DNA of 64,000 nucleotides, taken from positions 43,194,448 through 43,258,447 of the forward strand of contig OW388296.1 of NCBI GenBank assembly GCA_936450465.1, in the 5' to 3' direction. This stretch comes from Gibbula magus (lineage: Eukaryota; Mollusca; Gastropoda; Trochida; Trochidae). Every line of letters begins with the position of its first letter. The stretch's first letter is position 1. A model generated the notes under the pieces. It worked only from the letters and a program-made list of their open reading frames with translations, made no database searches and was not told where the DNA came from. Positions 58,040 through 64,000 of the stretch are shown piece by piece. A program made the translations under genes and the position numbers.

Positions 58040-59200
58040 AAAACACTAATGTCTGGTTAAAGGAGCGCATTTCAGACAGTAAGTGTTAGATCATTTAACT
58101 ATACTTTTGCCCACAATACAGCAGTCACGAAGACTGATGATTTATTCACAACTGATTGCAGGTTATAGATAAATGATATATCATACTTGTATATCCAATC
58201 AGAACATCCTATCTGTTAAACGAGCATGTCGTGGTATATCATAACATGTTAACTAACCCATCCCATAAATCTCAACTCATTAAGGCATGCAGGTAATTAA
58301 TAACCGGTTCTACGCCTCTGACCTAGCTAGGACCTGGGTGGGACGAGAACGCCAATATAGTCAGACGCCCCAAAATTTAGACATTAAAAGCCCTTATTAC
58401 ATGGATGAGTGAAATAATACCCAAGGTTGTTATCCATTACAAACATGAAACAGTCCATTTCTTATTTCACGTGTTTGATTCGATTTCGAGCAGTTTAAAT
58501 CATTGAAAACCACAGAACATACATACATATACGTATACGTAAAGTGCTCAGTTTGCCTCGTTTGAACAAGGGATTACTTCACAATTATCATGATCACTAA
58601 TCTAATATATTTATAATTCGTTTTGTATCAATAATCAGCGGACATTTAAACTTTTAGAAATGTAGTTATGTTATGATTCAGAATGTCTTTATTTGTTGCG
58701 TTATCCAATTCGCCAGTACCGTATTAAGTTTGATTAATTCGAACTCTTGAAATTAGTGTCCAATTTAGATCTTCGGATGACCCACTCATTGTCAGATTGT
58801 TGACAGCAGTGAAGAGATGCATGCAAAGTCTACATTAAACATTTTCTTAATCATTTGATTTCGGCCGCTCTCTCAATACAATACACTGTTTATCCAAGAC
58901 ATTTTACAATTTTGACTGTTATTATTAATGAATAGCCGTTTCACACAAGCGTCCTTCCCCTAAAACATACATTGAATCCATAGATATGTAGTATTTTTAA
59001 AAATAGACGTTTCCACAATATACTCTCTGGTTTGCATTTAAATGAAATCAAAATTAATATACAACTTTTTCTTAAATCTCAAAAAGGTCTTTAGCGTTTA
59101 TCCATCAAGTTAGTCAACCGTATCTCTTGAACATCCCAGTGACCGCTTGTGTGTATCTCTGTGTCAATTAAAGACGTGTCAAACTACTCAGATTGAAATA
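58040..59200. other. mostly non-coding, with one repeat end
   Basis: Contains the left member of an inverted repeat pair (58272-58365). Otherwise unassigned. Confidence 0.4.
58272..58365 (+). repeat. ~95-bp repeat, inverted partner at 63318-63412
   Basis: Shares CTCATTAAGG, ACCGGTT, ACGCCTCTGACC and GACGAGAACGCCAATATAGT with the complement of 63318-63412. Confidence 0.8.
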
Positions 59201-59461
<261 letters not shown>

Positions 59462-59816
59462 CTGATTGTTTGTTTGTTGTGAATTGCATTACATTCAAAA
59501 CTAGACAGGAAATGGAGGGACGGAACTATTGTCAATTATGTAACATTAAGATATCAGATAATGAATACTGAAACCCTCCCTGTAGAGAGAGATGATATAT
59601 ATACATATATTACGTTTCAAATATTGTGTACGGTTGTTGGAAGTGTCATAATATTTAAATGTTCATGCAGTTACATAAACATTACATGCTACACGTTTGT
59701 ATGTCATATTCGTAATGAATGATTTGAAAGCATGTATTTTATCAAGTTCCCATACAATACACGTTTTATACATTATACCCCACTTCCGGTCTCGTTGCTA
59801 TGGTTTCTTTTGTTAC

Positions 59817-59890
59817 AAGTGTAGGTGTATTAGCCGATACACCTACACTTTTTCTGATATACCTACACTTTTCTAATATACCTACACTTT
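59817..59890. repeat. hairpin plus repeated ACCTACACTTTT
   Basis: AAGTGTAGGTGTAT (59817-59830) is exactly inverted at 59837-59850. ATACCTACACTTTT is then repeated twice more. Confidence 0.85.
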
Positions 59891-59987
59891 TTAACAACTG
59901 AGAAACAATGTAGGCAATTTTCTAAATTTCCAAATTCTAAGTGATGATGTCAGATTATAAACAAGTGTTTGCCACTAACATGGCAAT

Positions 59988-60667
59988 GTCCCCCGCCGGT
60001 GACATTGAGTTAGTAAGACACATCATTGGAGCTACTTTATATATTGCATTACTTGTAAAAAGTGACATGATGATCAGCAAATTTTAAGACTTTGGGTGCT
60101 TGGATTCATGATATATCGCAACAAGAGTAACAAAAGTTCAAAAAGTGGTCAAAGTGTAGAGGTGACCTTGAAAATAAGGTCAAGGTCACCAAATCGACTG
60201 GTGTCTGCGTCATCCTCCAATGTAGACTGACACCAAATTTAAAAATATTTGGTCCAACCGGTCATGATATATCTCGTAAGCAAGAGTTTGAAAAGTGGTC
60301 AAAGTGTTGCAGTGACCTTGAAAAAAGGTCAAGGTCACCAAAATCAACTGGTGTCTGCATCTTTCCCCAATGTAGGCTGACAACTAATTTGAAGACTTTG
60401 GATGCAATGTTTCATGAGATATCGCGTAAACAAGAGTTCAAAAAGTGGTCAAAGTGTCGTGGTGACCTTGAAAATAAGGCCAAGGTCACCAAAATTGACT
60501 GGTGTCTGCGTCTTCCAACAATGTAGGCAGACATCAAACTTGAAGAGTTTGGATGCAAAGCTTCATAAGATATCGCGTAAACAAGAAATGTGACGTACGG
60601 ACGTACGTACGTACGTACGGACGCCGCTGAATACATAGTCCCCCGTTCCGCGTTGCGGCGGGGGACA
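59988..60667. mobile_element. non-autonomous element with TGTCCCCCGCCG ends and 150-bp repeats
   Basis: Perfect 12-bp inverted ends (59988-59999, 60656-60667). AAAAGTGGTCAAAGTGT recurs at 60141, 60291 and 60441, a 150-bp step with ~3.5 units, each holding GTGACCTTGAAAA...AAGGTCAAGGTCACC. An ACGTACGG microsatellite (60594-60622) lies just inside the right end. Non-coding. Confidence 0.9.
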
Positions 60668-60684
60668 ATAAACATACATCAATA

Positions 60685-60754
60685 GGTAACCTGGGATTGA
60701 ACCCGTGTCATGTTGCTTTCTGGCCGAACGGCCTAACCATTACACCACGAAGCC
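60685..60754 (-). tRNA. tRNA-like sequence, probably a pseudogene or SINE head
   Basis: Minus strand has an A-box-like TGGTGTAATGG and a B-box-like GGTTCAATCCC at normal spacing. The acceptor stem does not close well (GGCTTCG against GGTTACC). It abuts the element ending at 60667. Confidence 0.4.
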
Positions 60755-61115
60755 AGTTGAAACTCTGCACATTTTTTCATGACCAAATGAATAAGGTTAT
60801 TATAATGCGTGAAATAATATCACAAATTTATGTTTTTCTTTTTATATAAGAATGTTATGAAAGTTGTTTCTGTTTTCTCTAAACTTTGGCCACGTTGACA
60901 TTAGCCATGCTGTTTATAGCGTTAGCTGTACATTTCAGCAAGATACACGTGCATCTGCGCTGACAATGCCGTCATTGGGCCATATCAATTAGATTTCGAG
61001 CCCCAAACATGGGTAACCATACAACGCAGCACGGACTGCGTTGTCACAGACGAGGCCGTATTTGGGTTGTGCGTTTCATGCACAAGCTTGTTTACAGCTG
61101 TATTTGTTTAGAAAG

Positions 61116-61190
61116 TACCCTACACTTTTCCCCGTTGGAGCCTAACTCGGCTCCGCCTCGTAATGGTCCCACGGAGAAAAGTGTTGGGTA
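61116..61190. repeat. imperfect hairpin
   Basis: TACCCTACACTTTTCCCCGT is inverted, with about three mismatches, as the segment ending GAAAAGTGTTGGGTA. The centre contains GGCTCCGCCTCG. Confidence 0.75.
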
Positions 61191-61199
61191 TCATTCGAT

Positions 61200-63317
61200 A
61201 CACTCGGAAAAGTATGGGTATATCTCGCACATACCGAGACATCAAAATCCATGTCCCATAACTCTCCTATTTCCATATTGTGTCTTCATGTTTATAGAAT
61301 ATGATAATTAACTATTCCGTCGATTCTTAAATTATGCAATTAAACAAGGTGTACTTTATTTTGAATATTTATTTATGTACCTTACAGTGCAGAATATATT
61401 TCAATATACAACAAACTAAAATGGTTTATGTTCGATTAGTGACGACAATATATATGTAATGATAAATAAGATGTTTAATCAATGTTTTTACGGTTAAATT
61501 GATATGGTTTTACATAAATCAAACGAATAGCAAAAGTGGTCCATCTCTGAGAACGAATATCCTACGCGTCTATCCATGACCTCATGAGATACTGCACAAT
61601 ACACTTTAATAAAAACATGTCTATCTGACTTTCATGAGTTATACCATGATTATCTCATCGAGTTAAGTACAAGTTTATAATTTCGCATGCAGCGACAGCG
61701 CAAGTGAGAATATATAACTCTTTCACCTCAGGAGATGAGTTGAACATGTTTTTTAGTCAAGAATTGACAGATATTCTATTTATTATACCAATATTTCTGT
61801 GTTTTATGTATCATACATCACAACTTTAAATGTGGAGCTACTAAATAACTTTTTCCAACAGCGAATGTATTTTTGTGTTTTCAGTGTTGATTTATACAGA
61901 ACAAAAAATATTATCATATATAATTGACATCGTTACGAGAATCGACTGAGTGATAACAATTTACAATCTGTTACAGTACATGTTAATTTAAGTTTCATTA
62001 CTGGCTTTCTACTATCACAAGTTATATAAAACTTGTGCGTTAGATTTAATTGATCAAAACATTTGAACGTGTTGAAATGATGGCCACCCCTAATAGTCTG
62101 GTAGCCGGTAGGAGATACACAACCAATTAAGTGAGGGTCGGTACATGATAATTAGTTAATCGTCATTTCATCCCCCTGTAATTACATCAACACGTAAATG
62201 CTCATGGCCACTGAAGGGTGACGTTCTCGGTTATGGCCCAAGATGTATTATCGAGTGACCAGACTAGCTCCAATGATCGTATACGTGGCGGTACTTCATG
62301 GCCTAAGGATTATTGCCCGAGACGCTAAGAAATGGGTGAATGAATTAACAACTCGCTTGATTGAGTGAACAAATAACAAAGGCATGAATATGTGAAAAAG
62401 TTTGTTCACCTACTTGTATATCTTCGTGCACTTATCATGTAATTTGGCATTTCTTTAAAATCATCGCATCAACGCGATCGGCCATTTTGCATTTTTGCAG
62501 TATACAAAGACAGTTGGGAGTTCCATAACATAGTCTGATTTGATGTCTCATAGTAAAGAGATATAGTTTTGGCGGCTCTTTGAATTGACCAGTGGTGTGA
62601 CTTTCCAAATCTACAGGTTTTCCTTTTCTGCAGTGAAATATTCAATAAATGACCAACTGGTTCAAAGATACATTATATATAATATTTGCACTAAGATTCA
62701 CATGTAGGTGAACAAACATTCGGAATGTAGCTGTACAGAAAGTTACTTTTAAGTTAAATTTAATAAAGTTTATTTGCAATAAAATAAATAGTTTTAATAG
62801 TAAAAAAAATAGTAAATAAATAGTTATGATATATTAATATTTTTAGGACACACATGCTGTATTTTGTACACTGTACACATTTCATATTTAAGCTACGAGG
62901 ACTACTTGTGACATTACCATGAACAACTGTGGCATTGTGTGATGTGAATGTAACATATGATAAACATATATGTAACAATTGATATTGCGTAACAAGAATT
63001 TTCTATAATGTCAGGAATTCAGGAATTGCAGGAATTAATAGTTACAGTCTCTTAAAAGTCATCAATTCCTACATGGATAATATAACGCGTTTTATAACTG
63101 TTCGCTTTTAAGATCTGACAACAAAACCACAACAAAAGAAATTAATTATCTGATATCTTTCTACAAATGTTTAGTTTCACCTACACGTTCTCAAATTAAC
63201 TTTACCAAGCGCTATTAGTTCATGGTCGATGATGTCATCTGATCGCAGATAAATGTACAGTGTAATGCACACAGATCGGAAACATCTAAGTGCTCATGTG
63301 GTCACTGTATCGAAGTC
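61200..63317. other. non-coding stretch
   Basis: AT-rich, nothing recognised. Confidence 0.35.
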
Positions 63318-63412
63318 TAACTATATTGGCGTTCTCGTCACACCCATATGTGGGTCAGAGGCGTTGAACCGGTAACTCATTACCTGTCGGCCTTAATGAG
63401 TTGACCGAATAC
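63318..63412 (-). repeat. ~95-bp repeat, inverted partner at 58272-58365
   Basis: See partner. The two copies are 5 kb apart and in opposite orientation. Confidence 0.8.
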
Positions 63413-63626
63413 ATATGTTACGTAATACCAAGAGGGACCGTTGTTCAACAGTAGGCTAACAAACCAACTCGTAGGGTATTCTGAGAGTCAATACACAAGT
63501 CTAATAAATCACTTAAACCGCAGCTGCCTGATTAAATTGCAATTGTTCTATCTTTATATATATGTAACCTGCAATCACCATCAGCATCATCATCCGTTTT
63601 AGATTAACCAGGCCATGATTAATCCT

Positions 63627-63998
63627 CTAGCAAGGGTAAGGCCTGTCTGTCCGTCGAGATCGGAGTGTTTCTCTCCAGACTGGGCGATCCTGTGTGTTTA
63701 TTGAGTCCATACACAAGGCCTCACGGTCGCGCGACACAGGTTCATCCCTTGTTAACTTGGGTCTTCCTTTACTCCGTTGTGCAGGAACACTGAGTTGTCT
63801 GATCTGCGAGATCCAGCTGGTGCTGCGCTCTATGTTGCCGAGCCATCTCAACCTGCCCAGTTGCATCACACTGGCAATATCTTTTAACTTGAGCTGTTCA
63901 AGTAGGGTTTCAAAGTTCACATCGTCCTCGGGCTTGACATGGCAAATCCACCTGACCATGGCTCTGTCATTTCGTTTTAGGCGCTTGGTAGTGTTAGG
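63627..63998 (-). pseudogene. non-LTR retrotransposon RT, C-terminal end (runs off window)
   Basis: The frame is open to the window edge: TTKRLKRNDRAMVRWICHVK, then LLEQLKLKDIASVMQLGRLR, WLGNIERS, SKGRPKLT and DRPVWRETLRS. The order R(A)M.RWIC - RLRW(L/F)G - GRPK - DR..WR is the usual C-terminal region of LINE reverse-transcriptase proteins. The upstream RT is outside the window, so I cannot say whether the copy is intact. Confidence 0.8.
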
Positions 63999-64000
63999 TG

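Noticed and set aside
60685..60754. Functional tRNA gene
   Set aside because: The A and B boxes are present but the acceptor stem does not pair, so it is listed only as tRNA-like.
61009..61311. 100-codon ORF
   Set aside because: It runs through a hairpin repeat and shows no recognisable domain.

Overview
This window reads as nuclear DNA from a marine invertebrate, most likely a mollusc. The base composition is AT-rich. There are GT-AG introns, two tRNA-derived SINE copies, Penelope-like and non-LTR retrotransposon debris, mariner and Tc1-like DNA transposons, an intron-bearing KDZ transposase gene, and many non-autonomous elements with short inverted ends and internal tandem repeats. The mollusc call rests on my memory of similar SINE and repeat styles, not on a search. 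I found no host housekeeping gene, rRNA, intact tRNA or CRISPR array. Almost everything recognisable is transposon-derived. Layout: 1-11 kb carries a Penelope-like RT fragment (1.3-1.8 kb), two dispersed repeat families, a dead mariner (4102-5363), an apparently intact Tc1-like transposon (8094-9738) and, just beside it, a broken C2H2-finger/packaging-ATPase-like gene (9755-10830) of the kind carried by Polinton-like elements. At 11.9-14 kb there are two arrays of a 61-bp satellite separated by about 0.9 kb. The core of the window, 16.4-33.2 kb on the minus strand, is one split gene. I can follow about 16 exons of a KDZ-type transposase: a CxC2-like cysteine cluster, then CPAC, SLDANF, ETGVFGACCRH, LYDIACKL, IPVFHCFGH and GAGLTDG motifs, then a charged tail. 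Most joins keep phase. The gene is dead: it has frameshifts, premature stops, a 7-bp duplication and a 4.6-kb element with about 490-bp inverted repeats inserted in exon 5. Several introns are filled mainly by non-autonomous elements, one of them with thirteen 145-bp units spaced exactly. From 34 to 64 kb there is a 1.1-kb inverted-repeat element built from CCAGTACTGG palindromes, a coiled-coil LINE ORF1 fragment (39.7-40.2 kb), a LINE RT fragment (49.6-50 kb), a Penelope-like RT relic (52-53.6 kb), the two SINEs (one behind a run of 35 G), more non-autonomous elements (44.4, 54.7, 55.9 and 60 kb), a TTGACTTT-rich array (57-58 kb), a long AG microsatellite (59.2 kb), and the C-terminus of a non-LTR RT running off the right edge. 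Long stretches between these are AT-rich, and I see nothing coding in them. The genes do not form a pathway. They are layers of mobile elements, and the nesting gives a relative order of insertion. The most notable observations are the reconstructed KDZ gene with its datable interruption, the recurrent architecture shared by at least three non-autonomous families, a 73-bp perfect fold-back flanked by a 9-bp direct repeat, and the finger/ATPase relic.
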